Source: Gracilariopsis chorda
Lineage: Eukaryota > Rhodophyta > Florideophyceae > Gracilariales > Gracilariaceae
Length of the DNA: 64,000 nucleotides
Direction of reading: 5' to 3'
Assembly (NCBI GenBank): GCA_003194525.1
Contig: NBIV01000059.1
Span: 124,001 to 188,000, forward strand
In this document: piece after piece, positions 32,516 through 42,399 of the stretch
How the letters are laid out: the number at the start of each line of letters is the position of its first letter
How positions within the stretch are numbered: position 1 is the first letter of the stretch
The notes under the pieces: model-generated
The model's database searches: none
Seen by the model: the letters and a program-made list of their open reading frames with translations, nothing else
Told to the model about the DNA's origin: nothing
Translations under genes and position numbers: made by a program

Positions 32516-34013
32516 TTAAATGGTAGGGAGGCGTTGCGCCAAACGGGCGATTTGGATGGGCAAACGGGGGCGTGCAAGAGGATTTTGTGGCGCAACGCCT
32601 CCATTCAATCAAGAACACCCCCCTCATACGCGTATAAATACTTATAGTGGAGAGACAAGTGAAAACGGCCTTCGGCCGTGGGCGGCGCTGCGCGCCGCGT
32701 TGGTTTTGTAGCGTTTTGTCTTTAGTAGCGTTCGGAGGCTCTCCGAGCACTTTGCTCGCTTGCGCTCGCAATAGCGCTCGTAGAACCACGGGGCGCCGCG
32801 GCGCCTAGGTGCCTAAATTGACTGCAGTGCCAGCCAATGATGAGAAAGCGCGACACGTTGCTTTTAGTAACTGGGTGGCACTGCAGTCATTATGGGAGTG
32901 CCAGCCAGTAAGCAGGAAGCTTTGCTGCTGCTGCTGCTGCTGAATTTTTTAAATGGCAGGGAGGCGTTGCGCCAAATGGGCGATTTGGATGGGCAAACGG
33001 GGGCGTGGAAGAGGATTTTATGGCGCAACGCCTCCATTCAATCAAGAACACCCCCCTCATAGAGATACAAATCATTATAATGGAGAGAAAAGTGAAAACG
33101 GCCTTCGGCCGTAGGCGGCGCTGCGCGCCGCGTTGGTTTTGTAGCTTTGTGTATTTCGTGGCGTTCGGAGGCTCTCCGAGCACTTTGCTTGCTTGCGCTC
33201 GCAATAGCGCTCGTAGAACCAAGGGGCGCCGCGGCGCCTAGGTGCCTAAATTGACTGCAATGCCAGCCAATGATGAGGAAGCGCGACACGTTGCTTTGTG
33301 TAACTGGGTGGCACTGCAGTCATTATGGGAGTGCCAGCCAGTAAGCACGAAGCTTTGCTGCTGCTGCTGCTGCTGAATTTTTTAAGTGGTAGGGAGGCGT
33401 TGCGCCAAATGGCAGTTTTGCATGCGCGTAGAGGGGCATACAGAGCGGTTCATTGGCGCACCGCCTCCTATCAATCAACAACACCCCCCTCATACATGTG
33501 TAAATCATTAAGAGTGGGGTGTTGAGGTAAGTGGAAACGGCTTTCGGCCGTGGGCGGCGCTGTGCGCCGCGTTGGTTGTGTAGCTTTTTGTCTTTAGTAG
33601 CGTTCGGAGGCTCTCCGAGCACTTTGCTCGCTTGCGCTCGCAATAGCGCTCGTAGAACCATGGGGCGCCGCGGCGCCTAGATGCCTAAATTGACTGCAGT
33701 GCCAGCCAATGATGAGGAAGCGTGACACGTTGCTTTGTGTAACTGGGTGGCACTGCAGTCATTATGGGAGTGCCAGTCAGTAAGCACGAAGCTTTGCTGC
33801 TGCTGCTGCTGCTGAATGTTTTAAGTGGTAGGGAGGCGTTGCGCCAAATGGCAGTTTTGCATGCGCGTAGAGGGGCATACAGAGCGGTTTATTGGCGCAC
33901 CGCCTCCTATCAATCAACAACACCCCCCTCATACATGTGTAAATCATGAAGAGTGGGGTGTTGAGACAAGTGGAAACGGCCTTCGGCCGTGGATGGCGCT
34001 GCATTTGAAATAT
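32516..34013 (-). mobile_element. mini-Helitrons U5, U6, U7 and partial U8
   Basis: U5 is 32516-32943, U6 32949-33376, U7 33382-33815; U8 starts at 33821 and stops at GGCGCTGC (34013), lacking its 5' part. All are gene-free and full of the same palindromes. U5 and U6 have the GGCGTTGCGCC hairpin, U7 and U8 the GCGCACCGCC variety. Confidence 0.75.
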
Positions 34014-34542
34014 TGTTGCTACAAAAGAGTTATACGCATAGGAAACTATTATCAGGAAACGACTGCAATAACTACTGTCCAGTTTGATAGGCTGAATATT
34101 TTTGGTAAGCTGAAGGCGTCGGTAAATCAGCAATCTTGGTATTCTTAGACTTGATATTATGTTTCACTCCGAATGGAGTGGAGTTAAGTGCAAAGTGAAG
34201 CGGTTGTGATTGTTTGGCTCAGCTGAGCATTAAAAAAAGCCGACGACGCTCCGGCTCCAGAGAGATCTATGGGACCATAAGGATGTTAATTTACAGCCCA
34301 TTTTTGTAAAATACTCAAATTACAGACGGTTCACGCTTGTCGTTCACTCCTCATTCACGCCTGCGTTCACGCCTGCGTTCACGCTTGTTAAGAACAGACT
34401 CGCGAGTAAGCGGGCACATTTCAGCCTGGTTTGTCACGAGTCCGAAACAGAATTCCGTGAAAGGGCTTCCACTGTAAATTCTTTTACCGAAATATTGCAG
34501 TGGGGAAACTCATTTCCTCAGGCAGATGGTCACTATTTATTA
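34014..34542. other. no gene; right flank of H3 with TTCACGCCTGCG repeats
   Basis: No reading frame is supported. At 34354-34385 a 12-bp word (TTCACGCCTGCG) is repeated in tandem next to the inverted terminus at 34376-34394. Confidence 0.4.
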
Positions 34543-35128
34543 GAGTTGGCCGCAAAGTACAGCGTGTTTTGATAATTTTCTTGGACCAAACTCGTGTCCA
34601 CAAAGAGGTGAGTTGGTGTTGAAAATCTTGGAACAACCACGGCGAGTTTCTGTGCTGTGCGCTTCAGGAGCTCGGGATCCACTACTCCTCTTGGCCTGCC
34701 GCCGCCACCGCCGTTCCTACTTAGTGACGCTATTATCCGCCGCGCCTGCCAACCTTGCGCCTTGTCGAACAACCGCCGCCTCTGCCCACACTTGCGCTGC
34801 TCGAACTGCCGGCCCTTAGTCTCCTGCTGCGGCGGCCGCCGCCACCCGCACTCGCCCTTCCAGGGTTGAGGTCGTTTTGCCTGCCACTGCGGCCGCGACA
34901 ACCTCCGGAACTACCCCGTAGGCTACTTCCGCCACCACCAGACCTACATTCAGTCGCTGTTTTCGATGCTCGAATTCTGGCCCCGCCTGTCTACCCCGCG
35001 AATTTGAGCTCCGCCGCTGCCCCTCACGCTCGCGCACCACCGTCGCCGACCGCTCTAGCTTTGCTGGCGCTGCTGGAGTTTGGGTTGCTGCTGCATTCAC
35101 CATCGCAGTTGGGCCTCCTTTCGCGACG

Positions 35129-36307
35129 ATGGAGCTGGCTAATGAAAAAGAGGAGGAAGGTCCGTGGGGAACATTAGTACCAATTGCACAGAGTGCTCTA
35201 ATGACTTTTAGAGGGGCAGCTTATGCCTTGAAACTGGGACTTCTCATAATGCAGGAGCTAGAGAATGAGGAGAGGGAAGGTGACTACTCAGTCAAAACCA
35301 TCGCACCGAAGATAGAACGTCTCAGGCTACTACGAACGGGACATATATCGTTATTTAAGCACATCACGGGCTTCTACCAAACTGAGTTCGAGGCCCTGAG
35401 TTCGCAGGTTTGTCCGACTATTGCCCTACAGACAAGGCGTGGAGAACAGCGATTGCTGCCAGGGCGACCGACGTAGCTCAATCCTTCCGAGAGGCTCCTC
35501 TCCTGTATAATGTATCTTAAGGCGAGAACAGGGTTGCAGAGGGAAAGCAATAGCTGTAATTATAGCAGAACCTCTTTGCACAACGATATCATACATGTCT
35601 GCATGATAATCAATGAGCTACTAGCACATGAAGTGGCGTGGCCTAATGCACAACGACGTGCCGCCTTACGGAACAGACTTCCAGAGCTCCCGGGGTGCAT
35701 AGGGCATATTGATGGGACTTTGTGCAAAATAAATCGCCCGTCAAGTAGCGAACACCGCTTGTACTTTAATGGCAGAAAGAAGATCTACTGCTTTAACAGC
35801 ACTGTGGTTATCGACCACGACGGTCTGTTTATTTATGTGGACGCGGGTTACGCTGGTTCTTTTCATGATGCACGGATCCTAAGAGCAAGTCATTTGTGTA
35901 TGAACTGGCAGAGCTATTTTACGTTTGATGACACTAATCCTGACCCTCTTGAGTATCTACTGGGTGACCCCGGATACATGGGTCTCGATCACTTCATTTT
36001 GAGAAGGATAGATAACCGAGAAATTCCGAATGCTGATTCCGACCCTGTGCTTCGAGCTTTCAATCGGCTTCATGCGGGCTACCGAGTTGCTGTTGAGTGG
36101 GGCATCGGAGGTTTAAAATCCAAGTTCCGTCGCTTTATCACAACTTGTCCAAATAGGCGGAGAACATTTGCAGCATTGTTCAATTCCTCTGCAATCCTGA
36201 CGAACTTTATTCACCGGAGCCGAATGGACTTTACGCACTTTGACGAACTTGGACAAGAAGGTAATTGGGCTACTGCAGATGAGCCAACACCTTTGCAAGC
36301 TTCTTAA
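35129..36307 (+). pseudogene. H1 transposase (DDE_Tnp_4 / HARBI1-like), one TAG
   Basis: A single frame of 392 codons broken by TAG at 35474-35476 but conserved across it. Before the stop lies the N-terminal region (LFKHITGFYQTEFEAL), after it NPSERLLSCIMYLKAR, as expected in this family. The DDE residues are all visible: Asp at 35711-35713 (GHIDGT), Asp at 35966-35968 (GDPGYMG) and Glu at 36095-36097 (VEWGIGGLKSKFRR). The family cuts and pastes DNA between the inverted repeats, usually with the accessory protein. With one stop the gene looks recently inactivated, unless the TAG is read through. Confidence 0.85.
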
Positions 36308-37679
36308 ATTCCTGTTCCGAAATAACCCCTTCGTTCTTCAGAACTACAAGCATATCGAGGGATCGCTGGGCGTCTGCAGCTTTAAATGACGGCAATTGAC
36401 CCTTCCTTAAAGCCTCCTTTCCCTGCATGTCCTTCTCGTAAACCGCATTCTGATATATAACGGCCTGTGTGAGATACTTAGACCCAGTCTCCACAACTGC
36501 CGTCATCCTATCCATGGACTCCACAGCTGAGCGCAAAAGTTCCTTCTTCGTAGAGGGCACCGAAACCAAAGAGGAGGCGGCTTCAGTGGTGCCACTGGTC
36601 GTTCCAACAAGCCTTACACTGCCAACGACAGCAGCCGCCACTACTCCTGTAGCTAAACTTTCGCGGAAGCCAGACATCTTTCTCCTATGAAAGGTGTCAG
36701 TCTGCTTAAGCTTCGCCAACAAATTCACGTCCTGCGGGGTAGCCTCGTCTATCCCCTTCAAACTGCAGTCTGCAACGCCAGTCTCAATGCCCTGCAAGGC
36801 ACCGCGCAAAGCATCTTGAAGCGTTCCTTCTTGCGGAAGCTTTCGCAGGTCTAACACCATGCCAGTGGCTCTCGGTTGCTCCTTTTTGTCATCAATGTAG
36901 TCTTGGTAGACCTGCTTCTATACCCGAGGTGGTACTTTCTGCACCACCTTCTCAAGTCCAACGCAGTACTTAGCAAAATGTGCAGAATAGCTTTCAACCA
37001 TAGTCACGAGAGCGTCTGCGCCGACAGAACAAATGCTTTTACACCCCGAATCGTTACCCTGCTTTTTTTGCTTCCGCTTGCGTTGCTTGTCCAGAGATGA
37101 GGTGGATCCTTCCTCCAACACGTCCGTAGACGCCATTGGAGATGAGACTAACACGTCAGGAACTCTTGAAACGAGTTCAGTTGGAGAGAAAGACAAATGC
37201 GGGGGAAAAGTACTAGTTGTAGCCAATTCAAGAGAATGCACCGCGTCAGGCGCAATGTGCCCAAGTACAGGCGCAAGCGTTGAAACTCTTGGCGCGACAT
37301 CAGCGGGAGGACCAAGAGCGCGACCGTGACGAGTCTCTAGCGCCGGAAAACTCGGGGAATTTGTAGCAGTGGTAGCAAGTTTTCCATAACGCGGCGAGCC
37401 GGGTGGGCTGGATGGAGGGGCAGCCGGCGAGATGTGTGGGCATGAGGTGCGTTTTCTGCCATAATGGAATTGCGAGAGCAGAAACAGTGGCTCCGATGAT
37501 GTTGGGGTTTGAATTGTGGTATGCAGGATCTGGGTGTGTTGATGATAGCCGCACGGCGCAAGTCTTCCCTCGAATTGACAACAGCGAGTTTGGACAAACT
37601 CACGAGACCCCCAGTTTCGGTGCGCTTGTGAGTTTGCCAAAACTCGCGGTTTCTGGCGACCAAAAAAAAAACAAATCAT
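36270..37679 (-). pseudogene. H1 accessory ORF, one TAG
   Basis: One minus-strand frame runs to 36270 with a TAG at 36918-36920. The first ATG in frame with good coding character is probably MASTDVLEEGSTSS, followed by the basic patch KQRKRKQKKQG, a likely nuclear signal or DNA-binding region. Upstream is Ser/Pro-rich. After the stop comes a helical protein with a central hydrophobic stretch (ESLATGVVAAAVVGSVRLV) and a SHOCT-like C-terminus (LKNEGVISEQEFKKLAKVL). It overlaps the transposase 3' end by 38 bp in antisense. A tiny intron over the stop (gt...ag, 12 nt) is too short to be credible. Confidence 0.55.
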
Positions 37680-37994
37680 TCAAAATTCGGGAAAAACACG
37701 GGACTCGCTGTACTTTGCGGCCAACTCTATTAACTGGGTAACTTTCTGTAAGAACCTTTTGTGATCTAACCTCTGCTTCCCAACATCACGGAGATCGCAC
37801 GAGCTGGGCACGGACGACTATGAAATTCAGAGTGAAAGTCACTGGATTATACAGATTGGCAAGTAGTAGTTCATCCTTGAACAGGCTAACCCTGGTCAAC
37901 GCTTACCTTTGGTACGGCTTATCTACTCCGGTCTGTGTCGGTGTCCGCGACTGAATGCAAAGAGCCTTTGATGTTGCCGGTGAGAATCTAAACT

Positions 37995-39362
37995 ATGGGC
38001 GGAACTTCTTGTCCATCTTTCATTCCCTTCTCCACGTCTACTATTTCAATTGGTATACAGAGAAATGCCAGGAAAGCAGCTCTTGTTTCCATGTCTTCAT
38101 CTACGCAAACTCGCCGTGTTCCCAAACCTTGTAGGCGTTCTTTTCTGGCATCATCGTGTATGATTGCAGTTGCTCATGTCGTAACTGCTCCATTTCGTGC
38201 GGAAGCTGCGGTAATCATAGATACGGAGAGATTTGGTGATAAGGGTAAAGTATGACTCACTCATTTCCATTGCGCTTCCAAGAACAGTCATACGGTGTGT
38301 CCTTCCTGTTCAACTGCAGTTCCTGACGTGCCTAATCTTCTTGCTCTGGTGTCTGCAGAACTGAAGGTCAGTGCGATCAATAGTAAGTTTATACATCTCT
38401 TTCGGACACGGATAAATGACGATTATTCTCGCCGAATTGGATGACCCAAACCTTGTGCTAACCACCATCACTTCACCACTCCTACACCTACAATTATCCT
38501 TCCAACCCACCGTTATTTCACTTCGAAAGAGGTTAAGCAGAACATTAGAAATGTTTTGACACAGAGGCCGGATTTGCTGCCTTACTTCTTTCAATTAACT
38601 CTACATGATGCCCTAACTTTTAATCCGAACACTCTAGAGGGCGGCCCGAACGGTAGTCTGCGCTTTGAACTTGAGAGAGAAGCAAACCAGGAACTGAAAG
38701 AAGCTCACAGTGCTATTGAATCCATTCGCAAACTGCAGCGAGGAGACATGAGTTACGCAGACACGTGTGCATTTGCAGGAGCCGTAGCAGTAGAGATTAC
38801 TGGCGGTCCCCGTATCGTTGTGCAACTCGGTCGCGAAGATTCTAGCGAAGCTGATCCAGAATGGAAGAGTGGTATGTTCAAACCAGGCGCGTCTGCCGAA
38901 GAACTGAAGGAAGCATTCAACGCGGCAGGACTCAGAGGTGCGCGAGATGTGGTACTTTTCCATGGTGCAATTGGTTCGTTAAATGATATTGGGCAGAGTA
39001 GAGTCTCCAAGATCAAAGCACTGGACGCAGATGATGAGGATGATGAAGATGTTGAGGATCTGGATGACGTGACATATGGAAAGGTAACAAGTGCTAAGCG
39101 TGGCGCAGTACTAGTATCCTCCAACGTCTCTCAATTGACTCTCGGTGGACAGAAGTTTAGTAACGCATACCTTGCAGCAATATTTAAGGCCAAAGACCCG
39201 TCTAGGCTTTCGCAACGAGATCAAGCTATTCTGGGAGACAAGGCAATGCTGGCGGAAGTCCAGAGATATGCAACAAATAACTCGAAGTTCACGAATGATG
39301 TTGCTGACCTTTTCCAAGCCATTTCGTTGCTTGGCAGTTCGTATGAGTCCTTGAGACTGTGA
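37995..39362 (+). CDS. thylakoid-lumen ascorbate-peroxidase-like protein (TL29/APX4-like), three exons
   Basis: Best model: exons 37995-38244, 38359-38382 (24 bp) and 38530-39362, with GT-AG introns; the joins keep phase and give 368 residues, against about 350 for plant TL29. The N-terminus has a plastid transit region, then a twin-Arg signal (RRSFLASS, hydrophobic stretch, AEAA), so the protein should reach the thylakoid lumen. Peroxidase signatures follow: LHDALTFNP, GGPNGSLRFELE, DMSYADTCAFAGAVA, GGPRIVVQLGRED and a C-terminal LGDKAMLAEVQRYA. Distal His117 remains, but the usual Arg and Trp beside it are Gln and Leu. At the proximal site FHGAIG has Ile239 where heme-binding His is expected. 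As in plant TL29, it is probably not an active heme peroxidase. The gene lies between transposon H1 and the convergent ZW10 gene. Confidence 0.75.
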
Positions 39363-40125
39363 AGTTAACAGGGAAGCCCGAAGGGAAGGTCAGCGTTCGT
39401 AACCTGTTCAGTAAAAATGTGATTCTGGCTTTAATTTTGATCTGTCATGCAAAACGAAGAGACCGGAAGTATGGTAAAGAGTATGCGTGTCCAGGAACCA
39501 GCAGCTACAAGGATTAGCCCTTTTTAGCCGTTGGTTCTTATTGTCGCTAAGCGCCTGGTCACGACCCATATGTCGGTTGCCGAAGAGGACATCTGACCCG
39601 AAGCCTATGGTCCTGATGCAAACAATCGCTGATCCACTTCGCTTTCCTTTGAAGGAAGGTGGTTATTCTAAGACGTATGGAACGTATGTGCCCTAGTTTT
39701 CACTGGAGGAACTTATTCGTTGTTTCGTCTACGGTGAACACGTCCTTGCCTTCCTTGGAGTGCCCTTCCGGAGCGCTGTAAGCATAGAGAAAGCATAATG
39801 GTTCTCCTGAATGATGAAAGCGATGTCGGTAAACCCATTGCCCGGATCCAGATCGTTGTGTTCTTGATGCAATACTTGCACTGGCCGATAGCGTGCACCT
39901 TATCTGCTTTACTCCTTGCCAGTTGGATATACCTTTCTACGTCTACAAGAAAAAGCGACACATTGGCTTGTGTTAGATATGTGTGATAAATGAATGTTAG
40001 TTAAGAGCACTATTATTGGGTGGGCATAGGGTACCGTCGGTCTGGTGAATGAAACTCCAAGCACGTGATACCTGAAGACATTAATGGGCGGGAAATCTGG
40101 ATTGAAACTAGATTGCTTTCACTTC
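39363..40125. other. intergenic between convergent host genes
   Basis: No gene is supported in this 0.76-kb interval between the 3' ends of the peroxidase-like gene and ZW10. Short frames on both strands lack coding character. Confidence 0.5.
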
Positions 40126-42399
40126 TCACCAGTTACTGTTCTCCCATTCCTGCGACTCTTGTTCCAGGCTCATATCCAAATCAGCGATGAAGCCTGAGCG
40201 CAGTGGCGTGTCCTCGAAGATTGCTTTGACGAAATGCTCAACCTCCTGTCGGCTAATTATCGCATTATACTTGCCAGTGCGATACGCTCGAACGATGTCC
40301 TCCATCCGAGCGTTGAGAATTTCACGGATTGCTGAAAGCCTCTGTTGAGAACTCCGCAGTTGAACAACAATGTTTGGAGGTGAAGCGTTCCCACGCAAAG
40401 TCTCCATGGATTTCACGTTGTCCATTAGTGTATTCACATTGTTATCAGCATCTTCCAGAATGCCGTCAATCTGCTCACAGCCGTCAGCGCTTATCTCTGA
40501 TAAGGCAACCACTTCTTTCATGAGAATTACTAGATATTTCTGAAGAAGCGTGCTAGCAGCAATTTCAGCTAGCTCCGTAGGAACTATTTCCGAAAAGACA
40601 TGCACAACTTCTCTCATCGCATTGTATGCACCGGACAAGGCTGAACTTCTTTGAATACGGGTTAAGGTTCCATACGCTCCCAAAGCACCATTTCGACACG
40701 CTGCGTTCAAATTCTCGACAAGCCTCTGTTCTGCCGTGCGGCGAACAATCATCATGACCTTATTTGCTGCTTCTTCTAGGGAACGTTTTTGAACATCAAG
40801 ATCTTCTTGAAAACCGGTCTCTTTGTGAGATCGGCGGCATGAGTGAGCAAGCATCAGACAGTCGTTGTAATACAGCGCCTTCAATCTTAAACTGGCTCGC
40901 AATTCAGAATTATGTTGAACAGGAACATCTTCACGATATGCGCGTAAACACTCTATAGATGCCGCATTTAGAGCGCTTCCAATCGTCGGCGAGCCGCTTT
41001 TGTGTGCCTTAACTGCGTCCATTCGCGTCGACAGAAACATGTCTTGAACAGTTAAGGCTGCTCGAGTAACAAGACACGGTGGGAAGTAATCTTGACGACG
41101 CTCGCTGAGTGGTATGTAGCGTGTCGCTGATAGCGGGCACTCTACCATCTCGTGATCGTCATGTCTAGCATCGGCAAATGTTCCAATCGCTTTCCGTGCC
41201 GTCAAGACGGCCTGGGCACGACATTCTGCACCGATGGTGCCCTCTAAACAATCAATATCCAACCGCAACTTGAAAGAGGTCGCCCCGCGAGCTCGTACAG
41301 CTTCCTGAATAACTCTGGCACAAGCGCTGACTGTCATAACCCGAGATCGCAGCATCTCTCGGGGAACGGAACCGTGCTTGGATGGGCGGCTGCTACTAGT
41401 AATGATAGATGACGGTAATACATGATCAATAAACCATGGCTGCATAGCGACGGCTAGTTGTCTAGAGAAGTCGGGACCGACAACATGATCGCGAAAAACG
41501 TCGTATATCCTCAGAGCCCTGGCTGCAGCGTTCGAAATGTCAAGGTGTTGTGTCATGATATCAATATCGTCTTCAGAGACTGTTTCAAGATCATCAAGAT
41601 CAAATTCCAAAAGCTCGGCGGAGTCGTCGACACCTGATGACCATTCTAAGACGTAGTTCAGATCACTTCGGCTTTCAAAACATACAGTTGCTTGGGCGAG
41701 ACCGCTAGCCACTTGATTTCGCACGAGCTCACTGACGATACCCTGAATAGCGTCATCCAACATCCCTGCTTCCGCAAGGGCCGTTGAGGAGGCATCGGCA
41801 GTAGCAATGTTAATGCTTGGCGAGCTAGCGCGGTGCCCGCGGGCAATAATGGAGTTGGGGCGAACTTCGTAGGTATCCATGTAACGAGCTTTCATCATTG
41901 CCGTAGCTTCATCTGCTCGTTCATGGAGTTCGGTTATCATTCGAACGAGCTGAGAGTAACCGGATTCGGATGCTAGGGCTGCTGTTCGGTGAAGCTGAGT
42001 TATTGATAGCTGCAGCTCAGGGAATGAAGCCTCGGAAATGCTGTCTGAAACTTGAAGGGCCTCCGCGACCTTGACAAAAGGAACTAATTCCGCAGAAAGA
42101 TCATCCAACGCTTCCTTCCTCAAGCTATCTAAACGCGATCGCTCATTCATTTGCTGGGTTCTCTTTGTTATCTCGTCAAGGGATTCACCAAGCATTTCAA
42201 TCATGGCGTTGACTTCGTCTGCATTCGTCAAGAGTAATATGTGTTTTGACTTAGATTCTGCAATAAAAGCAGGTGCTGAAGATAACGCTTCCTTCACCTC
42301 AGATTCAGCGCGATGCAAAGATGCGAGACATCGCTGCTCGAGGGCTCTGGCGGGTTCTCCACCTCGCAGCGCTTCGTCAAGAATTTTGGTGGCAACCAT
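40126..42399 (-). CDS. ZW10: ZW10 homologue, NRZ/Dsl1 tethering complex
   Basis: An uninterrupted 757-residue protein, close to the 779 of human ZW10. It is helical throughout with coiled-coil-like heptads in the first 200 residues. The middle keeps the LRLKALYYNDCLMLAHSC block, where ZW10 proteins have an Asn-Cys-rich helix, and the YREDVPVQHN segment before it. The C-terminus reads LSAIREILNARMEDIVRAY, EVEHFVKAIFEDTPLRSGFIADL, the most recognisable ZW10 block. In animals ZW10 tethers Golgi-to-ER vesicles with RINT1 and NAG, and recruits dynein and checkpoint proteins to kinetochores; the vesicle role is the conserved one. The start ATG is the first in frame. It is transcribed away from the channel gene. 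Identification is by motif memory. Confidence 0.7.
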   Translation of the reverse strand: MVATKILDEALRGGEPARALEQRCLASLHRAESEVKEALSSAPAFIAESKSKHILLLTNADEVNAMIEMLGESLDEITKRTQQMNERSRLDSLRKEALDDLSAELVPFVKVAEALQVSDSISEASFPELQLSITQLHRTAALASESGYSQLVRMITELHERADEATAMMKARYMDTYEVRPNSIIARGHRASSPSINIATADASSTALAEAGMLDDAIQGIVSELVRNQVASGLAQATVCFESRSDLNYVLEWSSGVDDSAELLEFDLDDLETVSEDDIDIMTQHLDISNAAARALRIYDVFRDHVVGPDFSRQLAVAMQPWFIDHVLPSSIITSSSRPSKHGSVPREMLRSRVMTVSACARVIQEAVRARGATSFKLRLDIDCLEGTIGAECRAQAVLTARKAIGTFADARHDDHEMVECPLSATRYIPLSERRQDYFPPCLVTRAALTVQDMFLSTRMDAVKAHKSGSPTIGSALNAASIECLRAYREDVPVQHNSELRASLRLKALYYNDCLMLAHSCRRSHKETGFQEDLDVQKRSLEEAANKVMMIVRRTAEQRLVENLNAACRNGALGAYGTLTRIQRSSALSGAYNAMREVVHVFSEIVPTELAEIAASTLLQKYLVILMKEVVALSEISADGCEQIDGILEDADNNVNTLMDNVKSMETLRGNASPPNIVVQLRSSQQRLSAIREILNARMEDIVRAYRTGKYNAIISRQEVEHFVKAIFEDTPLRSGFIADLDMSLEQESQEWENSNW

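Larger units (their letters stand above)
13731..34013 (-). mobile_element. tandem Helitron array (two long, two deleted, eight mini units)
   Basis: Twelve units follow one another head to tail, all with the 5' end on the right. Every internal junction has the same form on the minus strand: a hairpin, CTAA (or TTAA and variants), the pentanucleotide AAAAT, then TCAGCAGCAG. TC at the 5' end and CTRR after a hairpin at the 3' end are the hallmarks of Helitrons. Order from left: mini U1, U2; long A; deleted B; mini U3, U4; deleted C; long D; mini U5-U8. The outermost units are both cut within the same 38-bp stretch of the unit. Confidence 0.8.
8562..34394. mobile_element. candidate Harbinger-like element H3, split by the Helitron array
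   Basis: The sequence TTCTTAATAAGCGTGAACG at 8562-8580 recurs inverted at 34376-34394 with one mismatch, and both ends carry further inward GTGAACG words. Between them lie a convergent accessory ORF (+) and a Harbinger-type transposase relic (-). Without the 20.3-kb Helitron array the interval is about 5.5 kb. I infer an old Harbinger element into which the Helitrons inserted. No target-site duplication could be fixed. Confidence 0.35.
34543..37727. mobile_element. Harbinger-like DNA transposon H1, near complete
   Basis: Perfect 22-bp terminal inverted repeats lie at 34543-34564 and 37706-37727 (outer end GAGTTGGCCGCAAAG). They are flanked by TATTA on both sides (34538-34542 and 37728-37732), a likely target-site duplication; ATT is a shorter alternative. 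Inside are a transposase on the plus strand and an accessory gene on the minus strand, meeting tail to tail. Harbinger elements typically carry exactly this pair. Each gene contains one in-frame TAG. The GC-rich 5' stretch 34600-35110 has only low-complexity frames. Confidence 0.85.

Noticed and set aside
13731..34013. Regular repeats as a CRISPR array
   Set aside because: Units are 430 bp or longer with no spacer variation, in a eukaryotic transposon context with Helitron ends.
34755..35177. Pro/Leu-rich ORF at the left of H1
   Set aside because: GC-rich low-complexity sequence open in several frames on both strands; no family and not in the transposase frame.
35474..35476. Reassigned TAG codon (altered genetic code)
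   Set aside because: The BK-type channel gene ends with TAG and the host genes contain no internal TAG.
36905..36925. Tiny intron removing the TAG in the H1 accessory gene
   Set aside because: The GT-AG interval would be 12 nt, too short to splice.
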